The notes under the pieces: generated by a model
What the model was told of the DNA's origin: nothing
The model's database searches: none
What the model saw: the letters and a program-made list of their open reading frames with translations, nothing else
Source of the DNA: Luteimonas aestuarii
GTDB taxonomy: Bacteria > Pseudomonadota > Gammaproteobacteria > Xanthomonadales > Xanthomonadaceae
Assembly: GCF_004357985.1 (NCBI RefSeq)
Contig: NZ_SMTF01000017.1
Location: 22,798 to 86,797, forward strand
DNA length: 64,000 nucleotides
Direction of reading: 5' to 3'
Position numbers and translations under genes: made by a program
In this document: positions 18,498 to 30,910 of the stretch, one piece after another
Layout: each line of letters starts with the position of its first letter
How positions within the stretch are numbered: the first letter of the stretch is position 1

Positions 18498-20306
18498 TTG
18501 ACCACACCTGCCCCAGCCCCCGGCCCGCTTTCGCAATGGCGCATCTATGCGCTGGCGACGGTTGTCGTGCTGATCGTGGTGGTGCCGTTCCTGCTGCTGC
18601 GGCAGGCCACGGACAGTTCCGAAGCGGCCTGGCGCTCGGTGATCCATACCACCCAGGTGGAGTCGACGGTGTTCGAGCTGGCCGGGTCGGTGCGTTCGTT
18701 GGAAAGTGCGGCGCTGTCGCTGGCGGCAGGCGTGGACAACGACGCGCTGCGCGAGCGGATCGACGTGAGTCGCGAACGCATCATGCCCGCGCTGGCGCGG
18801 CTGCAGGCGCTCACTCGCGACAACCCGGAGCAGCAGGTGCGCATCGGTACGCTGCAGGCCAGCGTGGTGCGGCGCATGGAATACGCCGAAAGCGTCATCG
18901 ACTCGGGCGAGGATGCCACCGCCGCCGACATCGACGGGCTGGTGGCGCGCTACCCGATCCACCACCTGATCCGCGAGATCCTCGACCACGAACGCGAACT
19001 GCTGGCCACGCGCCAGGACGAGTCGCGCCGCGCCGACCGGCAGGGCGACTTCGCGCTGTGGGCGTCGATGCTGGGGCAGTTGCTGCTGCTCGGCGGCGTG
19101 GCCTGGTTCGGCTCGCGCCAGCTGATGCGCCGGCAGCGCGCGGAAAGCGATGCCGCACGCGCCAGCGCACGCGCCGGCGTGGTGCTGGACACGGTGCGCG
19201 AGCCGATCGTACTGGCCGACAGGGACCTGCGCGTGGTGATGCACAACGCCGCGTTCGCGGAGCTGTACGGCGTGGACGGCACTGCGAACGGCGAGCCACT
19301 GGCGGAAATCGGTGGCGGCGCCTGGCACGACGAGCCGACCCTGCGCCGGTTGCGCGACGTGCTCTCGCGCGGCCGCGAGTTGTGGGACCACGAACAGGGC
19401 CAGCACACCGCCGACGGCATCCAGCGCACCATGCTGATCAATGCGCGACCGATGCCGTTGCCCGACAGCGACGACGACGTCGTGCTGATCACCGCGAGCG
19501 ACGTCAGCCTGGCCAAGGCCAACGAACGCCAGATCAGCGAGCTCAACCGCCAGCTGGAAGGCAAGGTGGAGCAGGTGTCCGACGTGAACCGCGAGCTGGA
19601 GGCCTTCAGCTACTCGGTGTCGCACGACCTGCGTGCGCCGCTGCGCCACATCGCAGGCTTCGGCGACAAGCTCGGCCGCCACTTGGGCGAATCGCTGGAC
19701 GACAAGGGCCGCCACTACCTCGAAGTGATGGTGTCGTCGGCGCGGCGCATGTCCGCCCTGATCGACGACCTGCTGGTGTACTCGCGGCTGGGCCGCAGCG
19801 CGATGCGCACGCAGCTGGTGGACATGCAGTCGCTGGCGTCGGAAACGCGCGCGATGCTGGACGCCAACAGCGCCAGCGACCACCCCGACCACCGCATCGA
19901 ATGGCGCATCGCGCCGCTGCCGGTGGTGGCGGGCGACGAGAACATGCTGCGCCAGGTGTGGCTGAACCTGCTGGGCAACGCGGTGAAATACAGCCAGGCC
20001 AGCGAACCCGCCAGGATCGAGGTGGCGTGCTCGCGCGATGCCGACGGCGCGCACCACTTCCAGGTGCGCGACAACGGCGCCGGCTTCGACATGCAGTACG
20101 CCGGCAAGCTGTTCGGCGTATTCCAGCGGCTGCACAGCGCCAACGAGTTCCCCGGCACCGGGATCGGACTTGCCAGCGTGCGCCGCGTGCTGTCGCGCCA
20201 CGGCGGCCGCATCTGGGCCGAGGCCGAGCCCGGCGCCGGCGCCACCTTCCATTTCACCCTTCCCGCCACGGGCGACGCGCCCAATTCCAACGAGACCCCG
20301 AGATGA
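18498..20306 (+). CDS. Sensor histidine kinase (CHASE3-like, PAS, HisKA, HATPase)
   Basis: A 602-residue membrane histidine kinase. The first membrane segment is about 17-36. A periplasmic helical CHASE3-type region (about 40-180) follows, with a second membrane segment at about 192-208 (SMLGQLLLLGGVAWFGS). A PAS domain follows (about 225-345). The dimerisation/phosphoacceptor helix has SHDLRAPLRHI with His376, and the ATPase domain carries NAVKYS, DNGAGFD and GTGIGLA. This layout matches kinases paired with Rcp1-type single-domain receivers. Translation seems to start at TTG 18498; no in-frame ATG lies before the first membrane segment. Its stop overlaps the next start as ATGA. Confidence 0.9.
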   Translation: MTTPAPAPGPLSQWRIYALATVVVLIVVVPFLLLRQATDSSEAAWRSVIHTTQVESTVFELAGSVRSLESAALSLAAGVDNDALRERIDVSRERIMPALARLQALTRDNPEQQVRIGTLQASVVRRMEYAESVIDSGEDATAADIDGLVARYPIHHLIREILDHERELLATRQDESRRADRQGDFALWASMLGQLLLLGGVAWFGSRQLMRRQRAESDAARASARAGVVLDTVREPIVLADRDLRVVMHNAAFAELYGVDGTANGEPLAEIGGGAWHDEPTLRRLRDVLSRGRELWDHEQGQHTADGIQRTMLINARPMPLPDSDDDVVLITASDVSLAKANERQISELNRQLEGKVEQVSDVNRELEAFSYSVSHDLRAPLRHIAGFGDKLGRHLGESLDDKGRHYLEVMVSSARRMSALIDDLLVYSRLGRSAMRTQLVDMQSLASETRAMLDANSASDHPDHRIEWRIAPLPVVAGDENMLRQVWLNLLGNAVKYSQASEPARIEVACSRDADGAHHFQVRDNGAGFDMQYAGKLFGVFQRLHSANEFPGTGIGLASVRRVLSRHGGRIWAEAEPGAGATFHFTLPATGDAPNSNETPR

Positions 20307-20743
20307 CCGACCTGCGCACCATCCTGTTGGCCGAAGACAGCCCGCATGACGCCGAAATGGCGATCGATGCCCTGCGTGAAGCGCACCTGGCCAACCCCAT
20401 CGTGCACGTCGAGGATGGCGTGGACGCGCTGGATTACCTGCTGCGCCGGGGCAAGTGGGCCGACCGCGGCGAAGGCGAGCCCGCCGTGCTGCTGCTCGAC
20501 ATCAAGATGCCGCGCATGGACGGGCTGGAGGTGTTGACCGAGCTGCGCAAGGAGCCGCGCTTCAAGGGGTTGCCGATCGTGATCCTGTCCTCGTCGCGCG
20601 AGGAAAGCGACCTGGCGCGCAGCTGGGACCTGGGCGTGAACGCCTACGTGGTCAAGCCGGTGGACGTGGACCAGTTCTTCGATGCGGTGCGCACGCTGGG
20701 CCGCTTCTGGGCGGTACTCAACGAGCCGCCGAAGAAGGACTGA
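20303..20743 (+). CDS. Single-domain response regulator (Rcp1-like)
   Basis: A 146-residue receiver domain without output domain. Acidic pocket AEDS (10-13), phosphoacceptor Asp66 in LLLDIKMPRMDG, Ser in ILSSS and Lys in VVKPVD. The loop LLRRGKWADRGEGEP after the second strand is typical of Rcp1-type partners of bacteriophytochrome-like kinases. ATG overlaps the kinase stop (ATGA), so the two are translated together. It probably passes phosphate or binds a partner protein rather than DNA. Confidence 0.92.
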   Translation: MTDLRTILLAEDSPHDAEMAIDALREAHLANPIVHVEDGVDALDYLLRRGKWADRGEGEPAVLLLDIKMPRMDGLEVLTELRKEPRFKGLPIVILSSSREESDLARSWDLGVNAYVVKPVDVDQFFDAVRTLGRFWAVLNEPPKKD

Positions 20744-20746
20744 CGC

Positions 20747-21145
20747 GTGGCGCAGAGATCGACCCGGGCGGTGCAGGCACGGGCCCCTTGGCGTGTGCTG
20801 ATCGTCGACGATTCGCGCGACGACGCCGAACTCGCGGAAATCGCGCTGCGCGATGCAGGCCTGGCGGTCGCGTGCCAACGCGTCCATGCGGCACCGACGC
20901 TGCAGGACGCGCTGGCTGCCTTCGAACCGCAGGTGGTGCTGTCGGACGTCAACATCCCCGGCTTCTCCGGCGCCGAGGCGCTGGCGATCGTGCGCGCGCA
21001 CGACCCGTCGCTGCCCTTCGTGTTCATGACCGGCTCGCTCTATGCGCCGGGTTCGGAACCGCCCCCGGCCGATGCATTGGTGATGAAGGACGACATGGGG
21101 ATGCTGCCGGGGTTGCTGCGCAGGCTGTTGGGCACGACCGGCTGA
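20747..21145 (+). CDS. Single-domain response regulator, second receiver
   Basis: A 132-residue receiver domain starting at GTG 20747, three bases after the preceding stop. Visible are VDDSRDDAEL, the phosphoacceptor in VLSDVNIPGFSG, FMTGS and a Lys in VMKDDMG. The C-terminus is shorter than usual and the loop before the Lys is replaced by YAPGSEPPPADA, so signalling geometry may be altered. As third gene of the kinase operon it may act as a phosphate sink or a second output of the same kinase. Confidence 0.85.
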   Translation: MAQRSTRAVQARAPWRVLIVDDSRDDAELAEIALRDAGLAVACQRVHAAPTLQDALAAFEPQVVLSDVNIPGFSGAEALAIVRAHDPSLPFVFMTGSLYAPGSEPPPADALVMKDDMGMLPGLLRRLLGTTG

Positions 21146-21189
21146 AGCGGCGGGAACGGGGCCGCTTCCACGCACTGCAGGTCCTGTCG

Positions 21190-21215
21190 CCCCCGCACCA
21201 CGCTCGGCGCGGGGG
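21190..21215. terminator. Possible bidirectional hairpin between convergent operons
   Basis: CCCCCGC (21190-21196) and GCGGGGG (21209-21215) form a 7-bp stem between the convergent receiver gene and maeB. There is no T run on either strand, so an intrinsic terminator function is uncertain. Confidence 0.35.
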
Positions 21216-21238
21216 AGCGGGAGCCCGGGAGCCCGGGA

Positions 21239-23566
<2,328 letters not shown>

Positions 23567-23679
23567 CGTGTCAGGGCCGCTGGTGGAGCATGGATTCTAG
23601 CCGGTCCAGGCAACCGGGACCGGAGGCAGGGTTGTCGCGGCGCACCAAGCGCGTGGCGCGGAATGGGGTGCGGCGTGGC

Positions 23680-24981
23680 TCAACGCTGCACGAAGGTGCA
23701 ATCGCCCGCTGCACCACCATGCGCGCGACAGGCGTCGTGCAGACGCGCGGCATCCGGGGGTCCGCCACCATCCAGCCACGCCTCCAGCGCCGCGACTACC
23801 GCGAGGTAGGTGGTGTCGCGCAGGCGGCTGTGGTCGCTCTCGTCGGTGCCGAACTGGGCGAGCAGGTGCTGGTTGCCGGCGGCGCGCACGGTGTCGGCAT
23901 ACGCGAGTTGCGCGTCCGCCGACACCACCGCGTCGCCGAGCGCGTGCACGGTCAGCATCGGCAGCACGATGTGCCCGGACAGGTCGGCGTCGTAAGCCAG
24001 GCGCGCGACCGCTGCGGGATCGGCGTCGAATCGTTCGACCGCGGCATTCAGGGCGTCGTCGTCACGCGACCCGCGATAGACCGTGGCACGGTTGTCGAAG
24101 GGATTGCCGCCACGCAGGTGGCGCTGCACCAGGTCGCGGAAGTGGAACGTGGCCCACGCCAGGTGCGCGACGAGGTGCGGTTCGGCGATGCCGCTCACCG
24201 CGACCAGGTCGGCCAGCCGCGCGGCCTGTTCGCGGGTGCGGCGCGCAGGTGGACGGTCGATGCCGGTGCACGCATCCACGCGCTTGCGCAACGCGTCGCG
24301 CGTCATGCGCACGTCGGCCGGCAGGCCCTGCCACAGCGGGTACGAAGCCTCGCCCGGCGCCGGATGGTTGTTGCAGATGGCCTGGTACACCGCACGCAGG
24401 TCGGCACGAAAGCCGTAGGCGCGCGTGCCGCCGGTCAACAGGCCGTTGGTGGTGAACACGCCGTCGAAGACAGGCTCGCCCTCCATGTCCAGCGCATGCA
24501 GTTCCGCGGCCTTGGCGGCGACGTTGCCGCCCCAGGACTGGCCGTGCAGCAGGGTGCGTTGCGGTCGGCCCCAGCGCGCCCAGAACGCGGCGCGGCTGTT
24601 GTCGACGTCCTCGGCGGCCACGCGCACGCCATAGCCGCCGCGGCGATAGGTGCTGCCGACCCAGGCATAGCCGGCCTGCACGAGGACGGCGTACCGCGCC
24701 AGGTCCTCCTGCGGATCGTCGCGCCCCGGCCCGCCCAGGCGCGGGCCGCCATGCGCGTGCACGACCAGCCGACGGTTCCATTCGCGCGGCATCGCCACCA
24801 GCAGCCAGGCGCCGTTGCCGTCGCGGCCGACGTGGCAGTCGGCCACGCCGGACAGCGGCGCGGGGCAGCCGGCGGGCTCGAACGCCACTTCCGCCATGTC
24901 CGCACGCGCGGGCGCGGCGGCCAGCGCCACCACCCCCGCCAGCAGGGCCGCGCCCACGGCCCGGGTCACGCACGACGGCAT
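23680..24981 (-). CDS. Secreted alpha/beta hydrolase
   Basis: A 433-residue exported alpha/beta-hydrolase. Signal peptide 1-27 ends APARA|DMA. The oxyanion region is VVHAHGGPRLGG (about 73-84), the nucleophile elbow is HGQSWGG (Ser about 148), and likely acid and base are Asp in VHALGDAVV and His in ESDHSRL. The mature N-terminus has a Cys pair, and further Cys near 217, 252 and the C-terminus suggest disulphides. It starts 14 bases after the stop of the TonB receptor gene, so it is probably co-transcribed and acts on the receptor's ligand or its breakdown products. Esterase or peptidase cannot be distinguished. Confidence 0.85.
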   Translation of the reverse strand: MPSCVTRAVGAALLAGVVALAAAPARADMAEVAFEPAGCPAPLSGVADCHVGRDGNGAWLLVAMPREWNRRLVVHAHGGPRLGGPGRDDPQEDLARYAVLVQAGYAWVGSTYRRGGYGVRVAAEDVDNSRAAFWARWGRPQRTLLHGQSWGGNVAAKAAELHALDMEGEPVFDGVFTTNGLLTGGTRAYGFRADLRAVYQAICNNHPAPGEASYPLWQGLPADVRMTRDALRKRVDACTGIDRPPARRTREQAARLADLVAVSGIAEPHLVAHLAWATFHFRDLVQRHLRGGNPFDNRATVYRGSRDDDALNAAVERFDADPAAVARLAYDADLSGHIVLPMLTVHALGDAVVSADAQLAYADTVRAAGNQHLLAQFGTDESDHSRLRDTTYLAVVAALEAWLDGGGPPDAARLHDACRAHGGAAGDCTFVQR

Positions 24982-24994
24982 GCCGGCCTCCCGA

Positions 24995-27900
24995 TCAGAA
25001 CGACCTGCTCAGGTTGACATACCAGTAGCGTCCCCACGGGTTGTGCAGCGAGCCGCGGTAGCCGTTGTCGGCCAGCGACGGGCCTTCGTCGGTGAGGTCG
25101 CGCACGCCAAGGCGCAGCGCGGTGCCGTCGGCGAAGCGGTACTGGCCGTAGGCGTTGTGCACCAGCCGGCTGTCGACCACCCACGGCGCGCCCGAGGCGC
25201 CCAGCAGGCCGGGCTGTTCGAACGAGCTCATGTATTGCGACGACAGGCCGGTGCGCCACGGTCCCTTGTTCCAGGTGAACGAGGCGGTGCCCCGCCACTT
25301 CGGGCGTCCGTTCTGGCCGATCAACTGGCTCGGATCCGGCAGCGGGGTCAGCGGATTGATCGTGCCGGCCTCGCGCGCTGCATACAACTCGTTGATCACG
25401 TCGCCCGGGTCGCGCGTGAACTCCAGCAGCCGGGTCGCGTTGAGGTTGACGTTGAAACTGCCGAAGCGCGTGCGGCGCTTGTTCCAGTTCAACGCGAAGT
25501 CCAGGCCGCCGGCGGTCTGCGGCTGCAGGTTGATGAAGCCGTCGTTGATCGCGGTCACGCGCCCCACGGGGGCGATGCCGGTGCCCTCGAAGAACTCGAC
25601 GTCTTCCACCGTCGGCGCATCGCGCACCACCAGTTCGTTCGCGCCGCCCTGTACCCGGTCGAGGTAGTCGACGATCAGCGCCGCCTGCGCGCCCAGCAGG
25701 CCGACGATGCGCTCCTGACGGATCTTCCAGCGGTCCACGGTGAAGGTGAACTGGCCGAACTGTTCGGGGATGAACGTCGGCTGCAGCACCAGGCCGAACG
25801 AGGTGTTGGTGCTCTCCTCCGGCTCGAGGTCCGGATTGCCGGCGACCAGCAGCGACACGCCCGAGGTGTTCTGGCCGCAGGCCGTCATCGATGCGATGCG
25901 CCCGGCGCGCAGGTCGGCCTCGCAGCGGATGTAGTCCACGCCGCTGGCCAGCCGCGCGTACTGGGTGGCGTTGGTCTGCTCCAGGTTGGGCGCACGGAAG
26001 CCCTGCGAGTACGAGCCGCGCAGGCGTACGCCTTCCACCAGGTCCCAGGCCACCGCCACCTTGGGCTTGGCCACCGAGCCGAAATCGGAATAGTGCTCGT
26101 AGCGGCCGGCCACCTGCATGTTGAGGTTGTGCACCAACGGCACGCCCATCTCCGGCGACACCAGCGGCAGCGCGAACTCGACGTAGGCCGAACCGACGTT
26201 GCGCGAGCCACGCGTGTCCGGGTTGGGGCTGACCGCCGCGACGTTGCTGAGGTTGGTCTCGCCGGTGACCATGTCGACGAAGGTGATGGTGCCGTCGAGG
26301 TTCGCGTCGCGGTCGTCGTGCTGGGTCTCGCGCCGCGCCTCTGCGCCGAACGCGATGCCGACATTGCCGCCCGGAAGCGTGAACAGGTCGCCACGGCTCA
26401 TGCGGAAGTCGGCCATGGTCAGCGTGGTCCGCGACTCGCGCACGAGGTCGAAGGTGATGGCGTCGATCGCCGCTTGCGAGCTGGGCGTGCAGTCGCCCCA
26501 GCTGGTGGTCGCGACGCAGCCGCCGTTGAACGGGTTGTAGGCATCCGGCGTGGACAGTGCCAGCTGTTGCTGCAGCGCGGTCATGTTGACGTTGGGGGAC
26601 GTGTCCTTGGCTTCCGCCTCGGAATAGGTCAGCGCGGTTTCCCATTCGAAGCCGTTCCAGTTGCCGCGCAGCCCCGCCAGGAAGCGCGCCTGGTAGTTCT
26701 CGACGTGCACGCGCTGGAACCCGGTATCGACGAACCGGTAGTTGCTCAACTGCACCGGGAGGCCCTCGACCGGCACGCCGGTCAGGCCGGGCAGGCGGTT
26801 GGGATTGGCCGAGCCGTCGGCGAACGTGGTGGGGCCGAACGGGTTCCAGTAGTTGCTGGCCGGGATCCACAGGCTGTTGAGGTTCACCACCGGCGGCTGC
26901 ACCGCTTCGCTCACCGCGCGGTAGAAGCCGACTTCGCCGAAGGCTTCCACGGTGTCCGTCACTTCGTAACGGCCGGTCAGGTACGCGTTGAAGCGTTCCA
27001 CCGAAGGCCGCACCGTGGTCTCGTGGCGGGTGTCGTAGCGCAGGTCGCGGTGGGTGGTGTTGTAGTTGGTGTTGCCGGTGCCCAGGCACAGGCCGTCGCC
27101 GAAGCCGACCGCACAGGCGCCGAAGCCTGCGGACGGCTTGACGTGGAAGGCGCCCGCGGCATTGGTGACCGCGACGCCATTGGAGCGCACCACCGGGCGA
27201 GCGCCCAGGCTGGTCCGCGCCCACGGGGTGTGCGACGAGCGCCCGTCGAGCGCGGTCACGCCGGCGAAGTCGGGATGGTCGGCGAACAGCGGGCGCAGGT
27301 CGTCGGATTGCGTGAATGCCTGGTCGGATGCCCACAGCTCCGAGCGATCGACGTAGTTCAGGAACGCGGACACGTTGCCGCGTTCGAAGTTCTTGCCGGC
27401 GAAGACATTGAACTCCCACTCGTCCATGCCGGTGCCTTCCGCGGTGCCGTAGCGGGTGCCCAGGGTGACGCCATCGAAGTCGGTCTGCAGCACGGTGTTG
27501 ACCACGCCGGCCACGGCATCGGCACCGTAGATCGCCGCGGCGCCGTCGAGCAGGATCTCCATGCGGTCCAGGCCCGAGACCGGGATCGCGTTGGAGTTGA
27601 AGCTCTGCACCGGCACGGTGCCGGTGTCGGACGTGCCCTGGCTGGTCGGGTGCTGCACCAGCCGGCGGCCGTTGAGCAGCACCAGGGTGTTGCCCACGCC
27701 CAGCGAGCGCAGGTTGACCGAGTTCACGTCGCCGCGCGCGGCATTGCTGGTCTGCGGGTTGTTGGAGGCGTCGAACAGTACGTCGCCCATCTGCGGGATG
27801 GTGCGCAGCAGTTCGTCGCCGGAGATGGCGCCGGCGGCGTCGATCTCCTCGGCGCCCAGCACCACCACCGGCAACGCGTCGGTGGTCGGCGCGCCGCGGA

Positions 27901-28096
27901 TGTGCGAGCCCACCACCACCACGCTGTCGAGGTTGGCCGCGCGCTCGCTGGCGGACGGATCGTCCTGGGCGACGCCGGATGCGGCGGGCGGATCCGCCGG
28001 CTGCGGCGTCTGCGCCAGCGCCATCTGGATGGATGCGGCCAGGATGGCGACGGCAACGGTGCCTCCGGTGCGCGCGTGGCGATGGGTCTTGTGCAT
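24995..28096 (-). CDS. TonB-dependent outer-membrane receptor
   Basis: A 1033-residue outer-membrane receptor. Signal peptide 1-29 (AILAASIQMALAQ), then a short linker and TonB box-like LDSVVVVGSHIRG (about 58-70). Plug domain about 75-210 includes NLRSLGVGNTLVLLNGRR and the typical LDGAAAIYGADAVAGVVN. The barrel ends with an aromatic final strand, YWYVNLSRSF. The large-loop, VNLRSLG/NGRR type is common among Xanthomonadaceae receptors for peptides or oligosaccharides. ATG 28096 is preferred to the upstream in-frame start since GGAGGA lies 8 bases before it and the signal peptide follows. A secreted hydrolase is encoded downstream. Confidence 0.93.
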   Translation of the reverse strand: MHKTHRHARTGGTVAVAILAASIQMALAQTPQPADPPAASGVAQDDPSASERAANLDSVVVVGSHIRGAPTTDALPVVVLGAEEIDAAGAISGDELLRTIPQMGDVLFDASNNPQTSNAARGDVNSVNLRSLGVGNTLVLLNGRRLVQHPTSQGTSDTGTVPVQSFNSNAIPVSGLDRMEILLDGAAAIYGADAVAGVVNTVLQTDFDGVTLGTRYGTAEGTGMDEWEFNVFAGKNFERGNVSAFLNYVDRSELWASDQAFTQSDDLRPLFADHPDFAGVTALDGRSSHTPWARTSLGARPVVRSNGVAVTNAAGAFHVKPSAGFGACAVGFGDGLCLGTGNTNYNTTHRDLRYDTRHETTVRPSVERFNAYLTGRYEVTDTVEAFGEVGFYRAVSEAVQPPVVNLNSLWIPASNYWNPFGPTTFADGSANPNRLPGLTGVPVEGLPVQLSNYRFVDTGFQRVHVENYQARFLAGLRGNWNGFEWETALTYSEAEAKDTSPNVNMTALQQQLALSTPDAYNPFNGGCVATTSWGDCTPSSQAAIDAITFDLVRESRTTLTMADFRMSRGDLFTLPGGNVGIAFGAEARRETQHDDRDANLDGTITFVDMVTGETNLSNVAAVSPNPDTRGSRNVGSAYVEFALPLVSPEMGVPLVHNLNMQVAGRYEHYSDFGSVAKPKVAVAWDLVEGVRLRGSYSQGFRAPNLEQTNATQYARLASGVDYIRCEADLRAGRIASMTACGQNTSGVSLLVAGNPDLEPEESTNTSFGLVLQPTFIPEQFGQFTFTVDRWKIRQERIVGLLGAQAALIVDYLDRVQGGANELVVRDAPTVEDVEFFEGTGIAPVGRVTAINDGFINLQPQTAGGLDFALNWNKRRTRFGSFNVNLNATRLLEFTRDPGDVINELYAAREAGTINPLTPLPDPSQLIGQNGRPKWRGTASFTWNKGPWRTGLSSQYMSSFEQPGLLGASGAPWVVDSRLVHNAYGQYRFADGTALRLGVRDLTDEGPSLADNGYRGSLHNPWGRYWYVNLSRSF

Positions 28097-28261
28097 GGTG
28101 CGGCTCCTCCCTCGGATACGTGTCCCGCACGGCACGCGGCGCACGGTCGTGCACAGGGCGCTGGCGGGAGGCTGGGATCGTTGTACCCCGGGCACCGGCG
28201 AATCGCCGATAACGCATTGGTACTAGGGCCGCCGCCCGGCCACGGCCACTACACTGCCGCC

Positions 28262-30910
28262 ATGCGTCCGTCCCGCATCGTCCGGCAATGGCTGCCCTTC
28301 TCCCTGCTTGCGCTGGGCGGCATGTGGCTGGTGGCGATGCTGGCGCACGGCTGGGGCGAGCGCCGCGAACTGTCGCAGCAGGCGACGCAATCGCGGCAGC
28401 AGCTGGACCTGCACGCGCGCGCGCTCGAGCAGCTGGTCGACCGCTACCGCGCCCTGCCGCAGGTGCTGGCACTGGACCCGGAGCTGCGCGCCGCCGTCGC
28501 CGGGCCGCTCGACCACGCGCTGCAACAACGCCTCAACCGGCGGCTCGAGGAGGCCAACCACACCGCGCGCGCGTCCACGCTGACCCTGATCGACCGCGAC
28601 GGCATCGCCATCGCCGCCAGCAACTGGCGCGAACCGGGCAGCAACGTCGGTGAGCGCTACGGCTTCCGCCCCTACGTGGGACAGGCCTTCAGCGAGGGCC
28701 ACGGCCGCTTCTACGGCATCGGCGTGACCACGGGCGTGCCCGGGTACTTCCTGTCCGAGTTGATCCGCGACGACGCCGGCGAACCGCTGGGCGTGGTGGT
28801 GATCAAGATCGAGGTGTCCGCGGTGGAGCGCGAGTGGCTGCGCCTGGACGGCACCATGCTGGTCAGCGATACGCACGGCGTGATCTTCCTGGCCACCGAG
28901 GACGACTGGCGCTACCGCACGCTGCGGCCGCTGGACGCGGCGACGCGGCGCGGGATGGCCGACACGCGGCAATACGGCCTGCAGCCACTGCAGCCGATGT
29001 CGGCCAGCGTGCGGACCACGCTGGCCGACGATGCGCGGCTGGTGCGGATCGACGCCCCCGCGCGCGCAGGCGAGCAACTGTGGGCCAGCGCCCCGCTGCA
29101 GGAATCGGGCTGGACCCTGCACCTGTTGCGCGACGTCGGCCCGCCGGTGGCCGCCGCGGCTCGGCAGGCCGCCACGGCCGCCGGCATCGCGTGGCTGGCC
29201 GCGGTGCTGCTGGCGATGTTCATGGTGCAGCGCCGGCGCATGGTCGCGCTGCGCCTGCGCAGTCGCGCCGAGCTGGAGGCACTGGTGCAGCAACACGCGC
29301 GGGAACTGCGCTCGGCGCGCGACGGCCTGCTGGAAGCAGCGCAGGGCGCCGACAGCGGGCTCAGCCGCCAGCTCGACCATCTGCCGCAAGGCGTGGTGAT
29401 CATCGATGCCGACCTGCGGGTGGCGGCGTGGAACCGGCGCTACGTCGAGCTGTTCCGCTTCCCGCCCGACTTCATCCAGGTCGGCCGGCCGATCGAGGAT
29501 GTCTTCCGCTACAACGCGCAGCGCGGCCTGCTCGGCCCCGGGCCGGTGGAGGACGCGATCCAGCGCCGCCTCGAGCACCTGCGCAGCGGCACGCCGCACA
29601 CGCGCGAGAGCGAGAAGGAAGACGGCACCGTGCTGGAGATCCGCGGCAACCCGTTGCCCGACGGCGGCTTCGTCACCAGCTACGCCGACATCACCAGCTA
29701 CAAGGCCGCGGCGCGCGAACTGCGCTCGCTAGCCGACGCGCTGGAACGGCGCATCGCCGACCGCACCGCCGACCTGGAGCAGGCGCGGCAGGATGCGGTG
29801 GAGGCCAACCGCTACAAGACCCGCTTCGTCGCCGCCGCGGTGCACGACCTGCTGCAACCCCTCAACGCCGCGCGGATGTTCCTGTCCGCGCTGCGCTCGC
29901 GGCTGCAGGACGGCGAACAGCGCGACCTGTCGCGGCACGTCGACGCGGCGCTGGCCTCGCAGGACGCCATCCTCACCAGCCTGCTCGACATCTCGCGGAT
30001 GGAAGCGCGGACGCAGCAGGTCGACATCCGCGACTTCGCACTGGCGCCCCTGCTCGATGCGCTGGCGCGCGAGTTCGGCATCCTCGCCACCGCCCGCGGG
30101 TCGACCCTGCGCCACGTGCCCACGCGGCTGGCGGTGCGCAGCGACGAGGCGCTGCTGCGCCGGGTGCTGCAGAACCTGCTGTCGAACGCGGTGCGCTACA
30201 CGCCGCGCGGACGCATCCTGCTCGGCTGCCGCCGCGCCGGCGACGACGTGCGCATCGAGGTGTGGGATACGGGTCCCGGCATCCCGCGTTCGCGCCAGCG
30301 CGAGATCTTCGAGGAGTTCCGGCGGCTGGACGACGGCGGCGACAGCGTCGGCTCCGGGCTTGGACTGGCCATCGTCGATCGCATCGCGCGCCTGCTGGGG
30401 CACGGCATCGGCCTGCGCTCGCGCATCGGCGCGGGCAGCGTGTTCTCGGTGACCGTGCCGCGCGCGCAGGCAGTGCCCGTGCAGGCGCCACCCGCGGCGA
30501 CCGATGCCGGCCCGGCGTCCGCGACGACATCCCCGCTCCAGGGCTGCACCGTGTGGTGCCTGGACGACGATGCCCAGAGCTGCGCCGCCGCGCGCGCGAT
30601 GCTGGAGCGCTGGGGCTGCAACGTGCCGCTGGCCGCGGGTGCCAACGCGGCGCGCAGCGCGGCGCGGCGCGGCGATGCGCCGGACCTGGTGTTGCTGGAC
30701 CTGCACCTTGGCAAAGACAGCGGGCCCGACGTGTTCGCCGCGTTGGTCGCCGCCTGGGGCAGCACCACGCAGGTGATCCTGCTGACCGGCGACCGCAGCG
30801 ACGCCGCACAGGCGCTCGCCCGCAACCGCGGCTGGCACTACCTGCCCAAGCCGGTGCGGCCGCCGGCGCTGCGGGCGCTGATGTCGCAATTGTTGTTGCG
30901 CGCGGCGTGA
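28262..30910 (+). CDS. Hybrid sensor histidine kinase with double-Cache sensor
   Basis: An 882-residue hybrid kinase. Two membrane segments (about 12-30 and 303-322) enclose a periplasmic DctB-like double-Cache/PDC domain (FYGIGVTTGVPGYFLSELI). Next come a coiled region, a PAS_7-type domain (LDHLPQGVVIIDADLRVAAW, about 363-470), HisKA with His528 in AVHDLLQPLNAARM, an ATPase domain (NLLSNAVRY, DTGPGIP, GSGLGLAI), and a C-terminal receiver with Asp813 (VLLDLHLG). This is the NahK/ErcS-like architecture, whose partners are LuxR-type regulators; one lies just downstream on the opposite strand. DctB-like sensing suggests a small organic acid signal. It diverges from the TonB receptor gene. Confidence 0.92.
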   Translation: MRPSRIVRQWLPFSLLALGGMWLVAMLAHGWGERRELSQQATQSRQQLDLHARALEQLVDRYRALPQVLALDPELRAAVAGPLDHALQQRLNRRLEEANHTARASTLTLIDRDGIAIAASNWREPGSNVGERYGFRPYVGQAFSEGHGRFYGIGVTTGVPGYFLSELIRDDAGEPLGVVVIKIEVSAVEREWLRLDGTMLVSDTHGVIFLATEDDWRYRTLRPLDAATRRGMADTRQYGLQPLQPMSASVRTTLADDARLVRIDAPARAGEQLWASAPLQESGWTLHLLRDVGPPVAAAARQAATAAGIAWLAAVLLAMFMVQRRRMVALRLRSRAELEALVQQHARELRSARDGLLEAAQGADSGLSRQLDHLPQGVVIIDADLRVAAWNRRYVELFRFPPDFIQVGRPIEDVFRYNAQRGLLGPGPVEDAIQRRLEHLRSGTPHTRESEKEDGTVLEIRGNPLPDGGFVTSYADITSYKAAARELRSLADALERRIADRTADLEQARQDAVEANRYKTRFVAAAVHDLLQPLNAARMFLSALRSRLQDGEQRDLSRHVDAALASQDAILTSLLDISRMEARTQQVDIRDFALAPLLDALAREFGILATARGSTLRHVPTRLAVRSDEALLRRVLQNLLSNAVRYTPRGRILLGCRRAGDDVRIEVWDTGPGIPRSRQREIFEEFRRLDDGGDSVGSGLGLAIVDRIARLLGHGIGLRSRIGAGSVFSVTVPRAQAVPVQAPPAATDAGPASATTSPLQGCTVWCLDDDAQSCAAARAMLERWGCNVPLAAGANAARSAARRGDAPDLVLLDLHLGKDSGPDVFAALVAAWGSTTQVILLTGDRSDAAQALARNRGWHYLPKPVRPPALRALMSQLLLRAA

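Noticed and set aside
24815..28261. Very long open frame on + across the TonB receptor region, joined to the hybrid kinase
   Set aside because: It is antisense to the receptor and hydrolase genes, reads as Gln/His/Arg/Val-rich low-complexity protein, and is open only because of high GC. The kinase starts at its own ATG at 28262.
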